Assembly (NCBI GenBank): GCA_017979445.1
Contig: CM030707.1
Span: forward strand, 22,326,586 to 22,390,585
Direction of reading: 5' to 3'
DNA: 64,000 nucleotides
Source: Akebia trifoliata
Lineage: Eukaryota; Streptophyta; Magnoliopsida; Ranunculales; Lardizabalaceae
Both the position numbers and the translations under genes were made by a program. Under the pieces are notes generated by a model. The model saw only the letters and a list, made by a program, of their open reading frames with translations. It was not told the DNA's origin and searched no databases. Positions 22,480 through 34,758 of the stretch are shown here, one piece after another. Each line of letters begins with the position of its first letter. The stretch's first letter is position 1.

Positions 22480-22690
22480 AGAAGTAATCGTTGGAAATTC
22501 TACTACCACATCTCTAAATTTACTTGTCCTTTGGGCTTGGGAATTCTCTCATTCTTCAAAGGCACAACTTGTGGTAGTGGTCCCTGAGGTGGAATAATAT
22601 TTACTTCTTGCGAAAAGGCTCCCCGCTCCATCATTTCTTGGATTTATTGGTGCACCTTGCAATCATGGTAAGTCTTGTACTATTTCTCGC
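22480..22690 (-). pseudogene. Gag-like relic in the LARD-type element
   Basis: On the minus strand I can follow a short frame of the type Y-x-x-H-x-C-K-V-H ... EMMERGAF ... PLPQVVPLKNERIPKPK. It resembles the post-gag/protease linker found in some plant Gypsy polyproteins. It is interrupted by stops and cannot be expressed. It suggests derivation from a Gypsy element but is too short to prove it. Confidence 0.4.
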
Positions 22691-23537
22691 TTCTGATCGT
22701 TAGTCTTGTCTATTCGGGATGGCACGAGTACGTTATCAACTTTATTAAATCTAGTGACCTTATTTTTCTTTGAATTGGTTTGTCTGGCATCTTTTTGAGC
22801 CATGCATCCTCAATCGGTTGACGTCGACCCGAACATTACTCTTCTTTATGTCTCAATTTGCCACTCATAACATACAACTTTTTCTTTCAACTGATTTTAC
22901 AGTATATGTTGTTGTTCCTTATAAAATTCTTTCATCCATTGAGTAGGTATGTTTATCATCTCACTCCTCATATATGATTATTTTTCTTATAAATTTGCTA
23001 GTTTTGTAATTATTTGTCTTTTATTTGATATTAATTGTCTTATTTTTATTTGACTTCGAGGTGATGGTGGTTGTATTATTCATATTTCCTCTCTGACATT
23101 GACATGAGACTCATCCATCTGTCCCATGAATGACATTAGTTATGCTATCGGGTCAGTAATTTAATTCAGAATCTACTCGTCTCTATTGTATTTCGGCCTC
23201 TGCCTCATCCACTCATCTTACTTGGGTTTATTCGTAACAAGACACTTATTAAAATAAGGCCAAAATTGTTCATACGTAACTATGAATTGTTATCGTAGCT
23301 TAGAACTTAGTATTGGACTCCATTTCCATTACTAAAGAATAAACTTAGAATCCTATCTTAGGTTTACAAGGCGCTAAACTTCTAGACACGGAAGAACTCG
23401 TAATTCCAATACGAAACTACTAATGAGCTTGGATACCGAATTCTTAGTGACATTCTATGATTATCGAACTAATATCTGTGGTATCAGCAAATTCTCCAAA
23501 ACATAGAAGATCAGTATCCCATACAGATCTAATACTA

Positions 23538-23550
23538 GGCTCTGATACCA
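23538..23550 (-). other. Primer binding site of the LARD-type element
   Basis: The minus strand reads TGGTATCAGAGCC, the standard site complementary to initiator methionine tRNA. It lies two bases inside the right-hand LTR, which fixes the element's orientation. Confidence 0.92.
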
Positions 23551-23552
23551 TC

Positions 23553-26545
23553 TGTGGCGCACCGCTGAACGCTAACACAAATCCCCATGTCAGATCTCGA
23601 GGTACTAGGTGGCACCTCGAAATTTCGGCATGGTCTCCTCTGTTTATGTTAGCATTCCAAGGCGTTCAACTTGCACCTGATAAACGACATACAATCATGC
23701 ATACATAAACAAAATATAATACTAGCAGAAGCTTATATACGTCTAATAACGTACGAAAGATCAGAGTGTGGAAGAATAACCATAATATAGGATTATACAA
23801 AATTCCTCACTCTAACAGAAATCCTAACACTCAAGACAAAACCCATAAGAATACCTAGGGGAACTGACACCACTAGGGGGTATAGCCCTAGTACTTACCA
23901 GGTGACGGACTCTGGTTGTCTATCTGACTAACCAGATGATCCTTATTCGTACTCTATACCTGTCTCGCCAAACTCTGAATCTGAAACTAAAAAAATAGAG
24001 AAGGAAATGGTGAGTAATAATGATTACCTAGTAGGGAAACAAACAATTTCTGCCAATAACCCTTCCTAGCATGACGAATAAGCATATTAAATCATTTTAA
24101 CAATATAAAATTTTATAAAATAAACTACGATTAACTAATACATATAGTCAGGGATGAGTAACTAAACATTTTAAAACTGATATTACATCAATTAACAGTA
24201 CTCACTATAGCATTTTCTTTATGTACAAATCTAATTGATCAAATTAAAACATTAAACATTCATTTCATTTTATATATCAAAGTAAGGCAACAGATACATA
24301 ATACATTATGGTGGAGTATTGGAATTAGAGAGTTGGGATTCACGCCTGGATCTCTCCCAGTCGGGACATGATGTTAAAATTCTTCTTTAGCTTTTAGTTC
24401 CTGATTTTATGGCCGGTCGCTGCACTTACCACACTTGGTTGACCATTTATCCGGCTCAGGCTGGCCGTTTGATAAGACCGTAAGCAATGGGTCTCTGTTC
24501 GATGTGTCAGAACGTTCGGCTACTATAGATTGTTAGTGATCACTGACTAATCATCTTCGTCTATGCCTATCAGGCATGCATGTGATTTCTAAATATATAA
24601 ACCATTCGTATATGACCACCTTTACATTACAAGTTCACTGGTAAAGATAGAAAGGAATATTCCGGATTCCAGTTGTGACTCCACTCTCATACGCGTCCCA
24701 TACCACGTATGAGCTTGATGGTCCCTACTGTACATCACAGGATAGTACACCACTCCGGATGATATGATGCACTATCCCTTCAGGCATTCACAGACTCTTT
24801 AACAGCTTACAAAATAGCTATATATATTATTTTCATTTGAAAACAAAAGATAAATTAATATACAAGGTTGAGAATGGATATCCAGTTTCCTACCATGCAA
24901 TTGTGGCCACCCGGCCTAAAATAAATAATAAAACGAAAACGTAAACAGCGCCTCGCGCTAACAGAAAGTAAATAAACATGCAACCAGTAATATTATCCCT
25001 GAATACCCGTTCACCAACCTACACACAACACAATAATGTAAAATGAAAACATCACCCCTCGGGTGTGATTATGACATTTTACCGTTTTCATACCCCTTTT
25101 TCCCCTTTTTCGATTTTTTTTACAATTTTCAATCTCTTCAATAAAATATCCATTTTCTGATATTTATCAACTCAATATGAGTTCATTAAATATTAAATCA
25201 TATTTTTCAACTATAGAATTTATTTTTATCAATAATACTGAAAAAGAATATAAATTTTATATCAAAACGGGGTCCGAGCAGTGCACAAGACCCAATTGAA
25301 GGAAATAACCCGTTAAAATACCATACCCACGTATAACTTGTTAAAAAATACAATTAAACATATCAAACATGCAATTTCTGGCATGAATTTTTAAATAACA
25401 ATAGAATTCTATATTTTGAAAATACATCAAATTTTTTTTGATAAAATCCTAAATGCAATTTTCACAATATACGATTACTAATAGAAATTCAGAGTTCCTT
25501 ACAATCACTAGGCAACGGAATTGAAGTACGTGTACGAAAATCGAGGCAATGGTGCGGAAATTGAGGTAACTCGTACTTGAGACGACTGATTTTCAAAATT
25601 GGCCTGGTGGTTTCAAAGATCTCGATGTCGTCGTCCTTTCTCCCTTCTGCGGCGGATGACGGTTTGACCCCAAAATGGATGAAATCCGAGGTCGTAATTT
25701 CAAAATCCCCGTATATACGTACGGCTGATTTTTGACAATACGAGGTAAAAAAGATGAGAAAACGAAAGGAATTTGGGTGGGTTATGTAGAGAATGAGGCT
25801 ACAGACGTTTCTCCCTTCTGTTTCGGTCGTCGACGACGAACCGTTTGCGAGAGATCTAAGGTGGAAGATCGAAGAAAGAATAAATTTTTCGTTTATATAT
25901 GTCGCGGCTGTTTAGATGAGTTGGGGAAGATGAGAGAAAAAAAATTAAAAAAATTTATTTATATAAAATTTGGGACGAAATCGATATTTTATCTATTGTT
26001 TCGATCGACGATAACTTGACCGTCCGGACTCTAAAACTGACAAATGAATACTCTATTTCGCCTAATTTTCGTTCCAGATCTAATGGTGTGGTCAATTTTT
26101 ACAAATTATGTCTCTATCAAAAGTTTACATTTTTGGCCTGAGGTGACCCCTAAACTTGATGTCATTTTCGTTTTTGACGATAATTCGACTTTTTGATCTC
26201 CAAAAATGACAAATAAATAGTTCATATTCAATAATTTTTCATTACGAATCCAATAATATAATCGAATCTTAAAAATTTTTGCTCTAGCAAAAGATCACTA
26301 TTTTAGCCTGATCCGACTCGGTAATCGAGGATTTTCAACTTTTTTATTCGGACTCGCACATGAGCGTGCTTACAGGCTAAACTATATTTTTCGATCATTT
26401 TGAATCTAATGGTGAGGTTAGATTCCATTAAAAATGATCAGAAACATCCTAAAGTTTTACCCCTAAGTCCCACTTTCAAAATTTTCTTAAAATTCCACTA
26501 TTTATTTTTTCCTCGAGATACGAATTGAAAATTCAGGGTTTTACA
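23553..26545 (-). repeat. 5' LTR of the LARD-type element
   Basis: 2993 bp, TGTGGCG...GTTTTACA on the plus strand, aligned with 17221-20242 throughout. The TA tract that is expanded in the other LTR is short here (about 24820-24828). Confidence 0.92.
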
Positions 26546-26550
26546 GATAA

Positions 26551-27370
26551 ACTTCCCATTAGTTATAGTTTTATGGGATAAATCTATCATCGTTATATTT
26601 CATCTTTTACCCCTATAACCTACTTTTTATTTTTTCATATTTTATTCCTTTAATCTCAATTTTTTTTTAATAATACATTTCCAATTTTTATTTTTTATTT
26701 TTTACTTTTTTAACTTGAAAGAAGATGCTCGTGCCTAGGGCATGAATGAACTTTAGTACTCTTGCAAAACATATGTTTTTCCTCTCACACATAAACGTGG
26801 CTTGAGACTACAAAACACTTCCAATGCCAATATTTATCCAAAAAACTACATTTTCCTATGCATTAAGTTGTCATCCTTAGGAGAGCAATATACGTTATAT
26901 CTAGACCGATTATTTATCTAAAATGTTAAAAATTTCAAGGAAACATCAAAATGAGAACCTCATTCTTAAGATGGTAGCTTCAATTTTTGAAAAATCATTG
27001 TCCATCTCTATTAATTAAAAAATTGTCTCTTCGATCCATTATTTTGTCTATTATCTTTTCGAGTTATCACTAGAACTTTATGTGGTGAATTTTAGTGGAG
27101 TCTTATCACCTTTACTCTTTCCTTGCCAACTTTTGATTTAGATTTAGAGAAAATTACTTAAGGGTGGGTTTATTTGCACATATCGAAATGGCTCATTTCA
27201 CTCACTTGCTTGCTTTATCCAATTTAACTTGAAAATATCCCCTTGCACACACCTAATAATCCGTTTTAACCTTTTATTGCTTATTGCATACACCTAAAGG
27301 TATTGAACCATTTCTTCATATATTTTTCTCCCCCCTCTCTCTCACTCATTTCTTCGTCATCCAAGGACTC
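26551..27370. other. No gene recognised
   Basis: AT-rich sequence between the LARD-type element and an L1 relic. There are no frames with family features on either strand. Confidence 0.6.
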
Positions 27371-27483
27371 ATAGGGTGCAATCAAAGTACGTTCATTAAA
27401 GGGAGGAAGATTTTGGATGGGATTATAATAGCAAACAACTATATTGACTCTAGAATGAGATCTGGCAAAACAGGATTTTAAGG
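27371..27483 (+). pseudogene. L1-type LINE reverse transcriptase fragment
   Basis: The frame contains NQSTFIKGRKILDGIIIAN followed by YIDSRMRSGKTGF. This is the block upstream of the catalytic region in plant L1 reverse transcriptases (typically NQSAF-x-x-GR-x-I-x-DG...AN). It stops directly afterwards and no YADD region follows. It is a short relic. Confidence 0.75.
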
Positions 27484-27766
27484 ATGTTTTGATATTAGGG
27501 GTATTTTGATAATTTGATCATTTCTTAATGATTTTTCTCGTAAAACTTCTTTTTGTCTGAAGAATGATGATTTTTACATTTTTGGTCATTTTTCCTAGTG
27601 TAGCATGGCTTTTAGAATTTTGTTTACTTGAGATACCTCATCCGTATTTCTGAAACATATCTAATAACAAATAAAAAACATTGGAATATTCATTCATCAT
27701 CGGAAATCATCACAATCGGACTGACGAGTTGATTAATCAGGCAAGTGCAAAAATGGGGTGTCTACA
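27484..27766 (+). mobile_element. Possible 3' end of an LTR of the TGTAGA...GTCTACA family
   Basis: The segment ends AATGGGGTGTCTACA at 27766, matching the LTR end at 39772 (GGGTGTCTACA) and the inverted end at 61183. The 5' part of the LTR is not recognisable, so this is a fragment or chance similarity. Confidence 0.35.
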
Positions 27767-27779
27767 CACTAGGAGCCCT

Positions 27780-29530
27780 TTCTACTACTGCTAGTTTTGA
27801 ACATTATCAGTACATTCAGTGGCTGCATTATGATTCATGTCTTTAATATGCATTAACTAAAAGATATTGGTCACATACTTCTGCATTCCACCTTCCACTT
27901 TGAGAGATGGCTATTACATTAGAAGACATTTTTCATTGTTCGGGATTAAAGATTGATGGGTACCATATTGTTGTACCACATACAATGAGAGATGAATATC
28001 CAATATTATCTTTGAACGTATTGGAAGTCTACCTCTTACTGATGAAAGCTCTTCTTACAGTTCTATTAGCCTTACATGGCTATGTGATACATTTAAAAAA
28101 TTATCAAATAGATAAATATCTATAAATGAGGTAAAATTTAATTTTTTAGTATTATAAAAATATTAAAATTTATATTATTTATTAATATTTTACTTTATAT
28201 TAGGTATATAATTCTACTTGTGGATATTTATTGGCACTATGTGGAGTCACATTATTTCCAAATCCATCAAGTAATACTGTTGATAATAATTTACTTTATT
28301 TATTTAAGAATTTATTTGTTATGTCATGTTATGTTTGGAGTGTCGTCGTTCTTGTATTTTTGTATTATTCTCTTAACAAATTTGTAAGAAACGAGAAGAA
28401 GCGACCATCGAGACTTATGGGATGTACACCATTATTACAAGTATAAGCACACGAACGATTACCAATAGGTAGGCCCATACTTACGAGTGACAATCTTTCA
28501 TTCCCTCGAATGTGTAGATGGATGATGCATAATAAGACATATATTGATGATCCGCATCATAATGTATTATCATATTAGACCGAGTTGGATTTTCTTCTTC
28601 TCTCTATGGTAAATATAAATATTTTAATTTATATGTTTAATTTATATGTTTAATTAAAATGTTATTATGATATTTTTCTTTTATTTATTTTTAAGTTGAA
28701 TGGACCTTATATTTTTATATTACAGATGGAGATTATACGTACAACGCATAATCTGAGCCTACACTAATTTTGTGTAATATTTTTACACATTATATTATAT
28801 TATCCCGTGGATTGATGTATACGATAGTTCGATTTACAACAACTTATTATGAGTCCTATTTAATGGTAGACTACAGTGGGGAAGAGAGAAATAATACATA
28901 TTACAGTAATGATATATTGGGAAAATTTTTTTGTTAGATTTTGCATACATGGTCAATTATATTAGAACTTATAAGGTAATTTTTAAAAGTAAAGTTCATT
29001 TATGTCAATTATGTTAAGATTTAATAGTAATTTTAAAAAAATTCAGCTGATTGATCATCCGAGGAATTTTGGAGATGGTATGATTGTCCTCGGATGCGTA
29101 ATCTGGTGCTACATTTTCTTGGGCTATGATATATGTCTCGTGGTTATACGAATGACTTGTATACATCATATAGAGAGGGATGTTACAACGTGGTAAGTTA
29201 TAACATTTATTTTAATAATAATATTTTTTAAATAAAAATATTTATCTAACATAGTGTACTATTTTTCAGGCTGATGTTCTTAATTCTTTGACTCTTTAGA
29301 TTCGTAAGATGGATGTCTATAGACGAGTCATAAATCAGTTGGAAGTTGTTGTCTCGACTTTGACATTGCTACCACCTTTGCTTCTTCAAATACCTAGATC
29401 GGGTAAGCCTGTCTATACAGTTTCACAACGTCGACGTCATCGACGTTAGCCTAAGTCCGAGCTTGAGCCTAAGGATAAACCTGAAGATGAGGATGATGAT
29501 AAAGATAGGGAAGAAGATGAGGGGTAGTGA
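27780..29530 (+). pseudogene. Plant mobile domain (PMD) pseudogene
   Basis: The plus strand carries a chain of broken frames matching the plant mobile domain (aminotransferase-like family of MAIN/MAIL1 and transposon relatives). It has FHLPL then EMAITLEDIFHCSGLKIDGYH (27890-27965), then TYLWLCDTFKK (about 28070). Next come GYLLALCGVTLFPNPSSN (28223-28276) and GCTPLLQVQAHERLPIGRP after a stop-like break near 28440. Later parts read RCMRQF- and QLIDHP-like (28800-29060). The tail is acidic, ELEPKDKPEDEDDDKD (29460-29520). Stops and shifts break it at least six times. In plants these domains occur in both host genes and Mutator-like elements. The adjacent MULE transposase relic favours a transposon origin here. 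Confidence 0.7.
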
Positions 29531-29749
29531 TGAGGAGTTTGGAGAGTAACACGATAAAAAGTCTTGAAAGTAGTAAGATGATGGGATTGGATATCACACG
29601 TAGATCAGACAAAGTGATTATGTTCCAGTACATATTGATTAGGATGAAAAAATGGTGCTTGTAAATTTTGAGACATGTTATTTTTCATTTTTGTTGGATC
29701 CCCCTGATGACATGCATTCACTATTTTTCCTTTAGAACCATATCATACA

Positions 29750-29920
29750 CAATACTCACAGACTCTACAAGCTCCACATCTTCAGTTATCTCAGCCTGCA
29801 CATAAATATCGGACGCAATACCTACAGATTCTACATTTTCAATCATCTCAGCTTGCACGTGAATATCAGATGCAATACCCATAGACTTTACAAAGTCTAT
29901 ATTAGGAGTCATCTCAACCC
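29750..29920. repeat. Three imperfect tandem repeats of about 60 bp
   Basis: Units begin near 29760, 29825 and 29882 with agactctac, agattctac and agactttac. Read on the minus strand they give a repeated VESVGIASDI-YVQAEI pattern. No family is recognised. The array lies between the convergent PMD and MULE relics. Confidence 0.65.
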
Positions 29921-30199
29921 CCCATCTGCGTTATTGATCATTTATTACATTATATATTATGATTTATTGTTTGTGAGTCATATTTTTAGATTCGAAATAT
30001 TTGTCATGTAATTAAGTTTAGATTTAAAATATTATTGTATGTTTGCCACGTGATTAAGTTTAAATTTGAAATATTTATCACGTGAGCTATATTTTTAGAT
30101 TCAAAGTTTACAAACCAATTATTTGTCACATTATTTATTTGTTAAATAAAATAACATAATTAAAGTAAAAGATACTCAATATTTGTTTATGAGATTCGT

Positions 30200-31796
30200 T
30201 GCATAATTTGACATCTACGTCCCCGAGTTCTTACGAACAAATTCACTATTTTCATATGTACATATTACATCTTAACTTACAAATTGATATACAAAATTAA
30301 ATACAAACATTTTAAAAAAATTAAAAAATTACAATTATTTTCAAATTGAATTTTTACATATGGATTAATTATGTTTAATATTTTCGTAACGACTACAATG
30401 TAATGTTCGTATATCTTGAATGTCAATTTTCATTCTATTTACCTTTGGACGACCAGATCGACTTCAAATCATAGGTGATAAAATTTATTTTTCTCATTGA
30501 GGGAGATTTTTTGACTCATATAGATTAGGAATACCTTTCATAGAAGTTGTATAACACTGTCTATATCTTTCAATACTAAATTTGTTAGAACAAAATTGAT
30601 ATTTATCTCATCTTTTTATATCGTATACTTTGATTGCATGTTGGCATGGAATAAGTGTTTGAGCTCCTTTGTCAAACATACAATATTTATTATCTATTTA
30701 AAATACATGCGTTTTTTATTTTGTACTATCATATACTTCAAATCTCATATCATTAATAGTTAAAAGTTCACAACTAATAATCTTTTGTATTCTTTTTCAA
30801 ATTTTATTTTTTATCAATGGAACTAATTAAAAATCACAAATAAGATTCTTTAATCTATGTTTATTAGGTTATTTAATTATTTTACACATAATACTTTCTA
30901 ATAATTCGATTATTGGTTTCATGCGCAATTTCAATATTCATGAATTAAAATTTTTATTTGCATTTGATCTTATTATTCTAAAATAAGGTATTGAAAAATG
31001 ATTTACTATCCAATGGACTAATGCGTGTATCGAATCTTTCTTTGAAATTATTTAATTATATATTTCAATATTTTCTTTTTTAATTAATTCTAACTTTTTT
31101 TTATAGTCAATTTCAATATTAGCTTTAACTACTTTTGTTAAAAGTTTACAAAATAAATCTAATTTATAAATTCTTTTTAAATTTACTTGAAAATGTTGAA
31201 TGTAAAAAAAATGAAATGATAAAGGAAAACATTTATCAATTGCAAATATTATTCATTTTTATTTATCTGAAATAAATAAAATTTTATTAAAATCATAAGG
31301 TCTAAGTGATATTTTAAAATAATTTAAAAATCGTTTCCAGGTATTTTTATTTTCTTGTTCCACTATTGCATATGTAAGTGGAAAAAAATCATAATTTTAG
31401 TAGTGAGCAACCACAACAAGTAATATACCTTGATATTTATCTTTTAAGAACGTATTATCTAATCTTACAATTTGTAATATCCATTTTTAAAACCATATAT
31501 ACATGCTTTAAAAAATATAAAAAAACGTTAAAAATTATTATTTAAATTAATTTTAAGAAAATAAAAGATTCCCGGATTTGTTTATAAAATAGTTTGACGA
31601 TAATATTCAATATTTTTATATGCCTCAACTTCACAATTATGCATTTCACAATTGATTTTTTTCTTATTTTCCAAACTTTTATATATGTGATAGATACATT
31701 ATATTCATCTCTAATATCAACCATTATAGATTGGAAATAATAAAATTGATTGATCCTTACGTAAGTTAATATTTTATTTTTTATCCAATTACTACT
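30200..31796 (-). pseudogene. MULE transposase relic, 3' portion
   Basis: On the minus strand, starting next to the hAT insertion, the frames read ASSNWIKNKI then IMVDIRDEYNVSITYIKVWK and RKKSI. This matches the conserved region before the MULE transposase domain. Further on, DKYQGILLVVVAHY (about 31440) and FFPLTYAIVEQENKNTWKRF (about 31380) then FISDK (about 31280) are the MULE catalytic-core signature. Many stops follow. The 5' portion is at 37338-37700, on the other side of the hAT element. Confidence 0.8.
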
Positions 31797-32394
31797 AGCT
31801 TGAGCAGGGACGGATTTACAATGGGGCCAGTGGGGGCAATTGCCCCCACAAGAATTTCTAAAATTAACAAGGAGGTACTAATAATTTGAAAAAAAATTTA
31901 AACATTCTACTACTTTGCCCCCACAGAAGTTTTGAAAAAAAATTTATTTATAATTTGCCCCCATAGTCCACAGAAAATCAGAAATTAAAGATAAAAAAAA
32001 AAAAAAATTTAAACATCTTCTCTAACTCTCTAACATCGCTAATGTCCGTTTCTTCTCCAAGGTTGGAAGACAACTCGAAACCCCGTCTCACAATTTACGA
32101 GTCCGTCACTAAAGTCTCTTCTCTTCAACTCAAGAGAGTCTCACAGTTTAGAAACTCTAGCTCCCTCTCCATCTCCACCAGCCGACAAGGCGAGAAGAAC
32201 ACCGAATTCGAACCTTGAACTGAAGAGTTCTTTGGTATGTTCTCTCTCTCTCTATAGTGGAGATTTTGATTTTGTTAGAGGTTTTTATGAGTGTGAAAGG
32301 GATTTTCAAACCCTAGATGAAAATTGAAGAACAATGATTTTTCAAAACATGATTAAACATGATTACATGATGGGGGTGGTTCAAGTGACATATA

Positions 32395-32510
32395 GAAAAA
32401 CAATGATTTTTCAAAACATGGGTTAGAGGTTTTGGATTGAGCTGATTTTTTGTGAGGATGGTCACCATGATGAGAAGATGATCCTCACTAAAAATCAGCT
32501 CAATCTGAAA

Positions 32511-32511
<1 letters not shown>
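32395..32511. mobile_element. Foldback repeat, variant arm pair of the MITE family
   Basis: GAGCTGATTTTTTGTGAGGA near 32440 pairs with the complementary block TCCTCACTAAAAATCAGCTC ending near 32506, around a short loop. It is the same core as copy A at 1095 (agctca rather than agccca). It is probably a truncated second element beside the full copy at 32587. Confidence 0.6.
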
Positions 32512-32574
<63 letters not shown>

Positions 32575-32585
32575 TATATATATAA
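32512..32585. repeat. (TA)n microsatellite split by a MITE
   Basis: A TA run of about 70 bases ends exactly where the MITE at 32587 begins. TA repeats resume after the MITE at 32924-32936. Confidence 0.95.
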
Positions 32586-32586
32586 T

Positions 32587-32923
32587 GGGAAATGTTCAGC
32601 AACAAACATTTTGGCAAAACATGGGCTGATTTTTGGTGAGGATGATCTCTACGGTGAGGAGATCATCATCACCAAAAATCAGCCCATTTCAAAACTTCTA
32701 ACCCCATCAAAAATGGTTTACAAAAAATGGACGGTCCACGATTTTTCAACTTGTAAACATGGGGCAAGAAGTTTTTGAATGGGCTGATTTTTGGTGAGGA
32801 TGATCTCCTCACCGTAGAGATCATCCTCACCAAAAATCAGCCCATTCCAAAACCTCTAACCCATGTTTTGAAAAATGTTTTGCCAAAATGTTTTGCCAAA
32901 ATGTTTGTTGCTGAACGGGACCC
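32587..32923. mobile_element. Full-length foldback MITE, copy B, inserted in a (TA)n tract
   Basis: A 337-bp element with inverted ends GGGAAATGTTCAGCAACAAA and its complement beginning GGGTCCCGTTCAGC on the other strand. Each arm contains its own hairpin (gaggatgatc...gatcatcctc inside aaaaatcagccca arms). The centre holds a catcaaaaatggtttac block and its partner. Both flanks are TA microsatellite. It lies within the hAT element. Rice Micron elements are a known precedent for MITEs in TA microsatellites; homology to Micron is not claimed. Confidence 0.85.
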
Positions 32924-32999
32924 ATATATAATATATACTGCAATGAATTTAAATGTTGATGTTAGTTTTATTTACATATAGAAGTGTCCTATGAACCAT

Positions 33000-34294
33000 T
33001 TGAACAACTTCATTCACAATTTATTGCACTCTTTTAATAAGATATAGCATATAGAGTGGTTTTTTTTTTTTTCCTCTCCTTGTAAAACTGAATTAGCATC
33101 TCAAAGTTTTCAAAAGCACATAACTTCCATAAATTGGCTTACAATAAAAATGAATCCTTCAGGTAGCACTTGTCAAGATCTCTACATTGCTAACTATATT
33201 ACAATTAAATTTATATTTATTAGAATTAAAATTCTTATATTCATTTATTATTTCTTCCCTATGGACTATGGTGAAATATAAATTATTCATAATTTGGTAT
33301 TTTATCCTTTCTTATCAACAACCATTTAGCATTTTTTTTCCTTACGTTAAGTGATTATTCATTCTTAAAAACATATTAAGTAATGCCATTTCGTGAGAAG
33401 AGGTTAGAAAGTCTAATTTCAATTTTCTGAAGTAGAAAGTCTACTTTCAACTATGGTCTTCTTGTGTCAACTATTTCTGTGGATCCTAAGTTGAATGTTT
33501 TATTACACTGTTCTCCTCGTCTATGTCATGTAAAGTGAGTACTGTTGTACTGGTGTTTAATAGCATTTCTTATTATCCACATAGGGTGAAGAAGTTAACA
33601 TGGTGATCAAGTTGGCAGCACTATTTAAATTTGATTTTGGTGACTGTTTTATCCAGCCTAAAATGTAATTGGTTCCATAATAGATATTTTCCTGTTTTTA
33701 AATAATAAAATTAGTAAGTATGATGTGGATTTAGAAATATTTTAGTGATGTGCCTTTTCGGTCCCTGTGGGTAGATGCATTTTGTATAGTTCATAACAAA
33801 TATGTTGAAATTTAATATCACATGTATATATTAAAAAAGTATGTATCTAAATATGGACACTTTTGAGAGCCAAAATACTAGTTTAAATGTTCAAAATATC
33901 TAAGTTGGTTCCTCAGTGAGGTGGTAAAGTCTGTGCTTGATAGTACCAATTTATTGTGGTATACATGTTTTGTTGCTTACTTGCTTATCTTTTGAACTTT
34001 CATGATTTGTTTGAGGGTTGTTTGTATAATTGTATTGTGTTCATTTTTAATGTATATACATCGAATTGCTCTTTTCCAAGAGATTTAGAATTTCTGTTTC
34101 TGATACTAATGGTTAAGAATATATATACATTACTTGTTATATTTTTTACTCATCCAAATATAATTTTGCAGGAATTTTTCAATTTATCACTCAATCTAAG
34201 TCTTGATCAGTCAACGATCAATACTCTTCCAATTTTGTTATTCAAGCATCGAAATTAACTTCAAAGGTATTCACTTTAAACTTATGTCATTATT
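33000..34294. other. hAT 5' non-coding region
   Basis: AT-rich sequence inside the hAT, upstream of its transposase start. The plus-strand frame 33956-34258 is hydrophobic low-complexity with no domain. It probably corresponds to leader or intron sequence of the transposase gene. Confidence 0.5.
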
Positions 34295-34540
34295 TCTGTT
34301 TATAAATGTGTAAAGGGCGGAGTCCAATTGTTAATTTAGTAATGAAAAATTTATATTTCTTTTATGAATATACAGGGGGGCGGAGCCTTATTGTTAATTT
34401 ATTGATGATATATTGTTATTTGTTTTATAAATATACAAGGGGGCGGAGCCCCATTGTTAATTTTTTAATGAAATGTTATTCCTTTCACGAATATATAGGA
34501 GTAGAGTCCCATTTGTTGATTATTGATTATGTTTATAAAA
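34295..34540 (+). repeat. Four tandem repeats of about 63 bp carrying a TIR-like motif
   Basis: Units contain GGGCGGAGTCC (34315), GGGCGGAGCC (34377), GGGCGGAGCC (34442) and a degenerate GGAGTAGAGTCC (34498). Each is followed by attgttaattt and an AT-rich spacer ending in gaatata(c/t)a. The GGGCGGAGCC core equals the core of the hAT's own right terminal repeat (CAGGGGCGGAGCCAGGA). The array lies about 220 bp upstream of the transposase start. Confidence 0.8.
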
Positions 34541-34758
34541 TTATGATGTTATTAACTTTAATTTTTATTATTCATTGAAATTGTTGATTACACAATTGAG
34601 ATTAAATTAGTTCTTGTTACCTTTCTTTTATATGTAAAATTATTTTTCAATGTTAGATTACATAACTTTCTAGGATAGAATAATATGTATCTTTAATATA
34701 TAGAAATATGTTAAAAATCTTGATATCTAACTAAATAAATTAAATTTGTGAATCAGAT

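Larger units (their letters stand above)
17221..26545 (-). mobile_element. Non-autonomous large-LTR retrotransposon (LARD-type)
   Basis: This 9.3-kb element has LTRs of about 3 kb at both ends (17221-20242 and 23553-26545). The 5-bp target duplication GATAA is perfect (17216-17220 and 26546-26550). A tRNA-Met primer binding site and a polypurine tract place the 5' LTR on the right, so it reads on the minus strand. The 3.3-kb internal region has no reverse transcriptase, integrase or protease that I can see. Only a short gag-like relic is present near 22.5-22.7 kb. LTRs this long around a few kb of non-coding interior match the large retrotransposon derivative (LARD) class, which moves using enzymes from Gypsy relatives. 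The LTRs still align throughout, so the insertion is moderately old. Confidence 0.88.
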
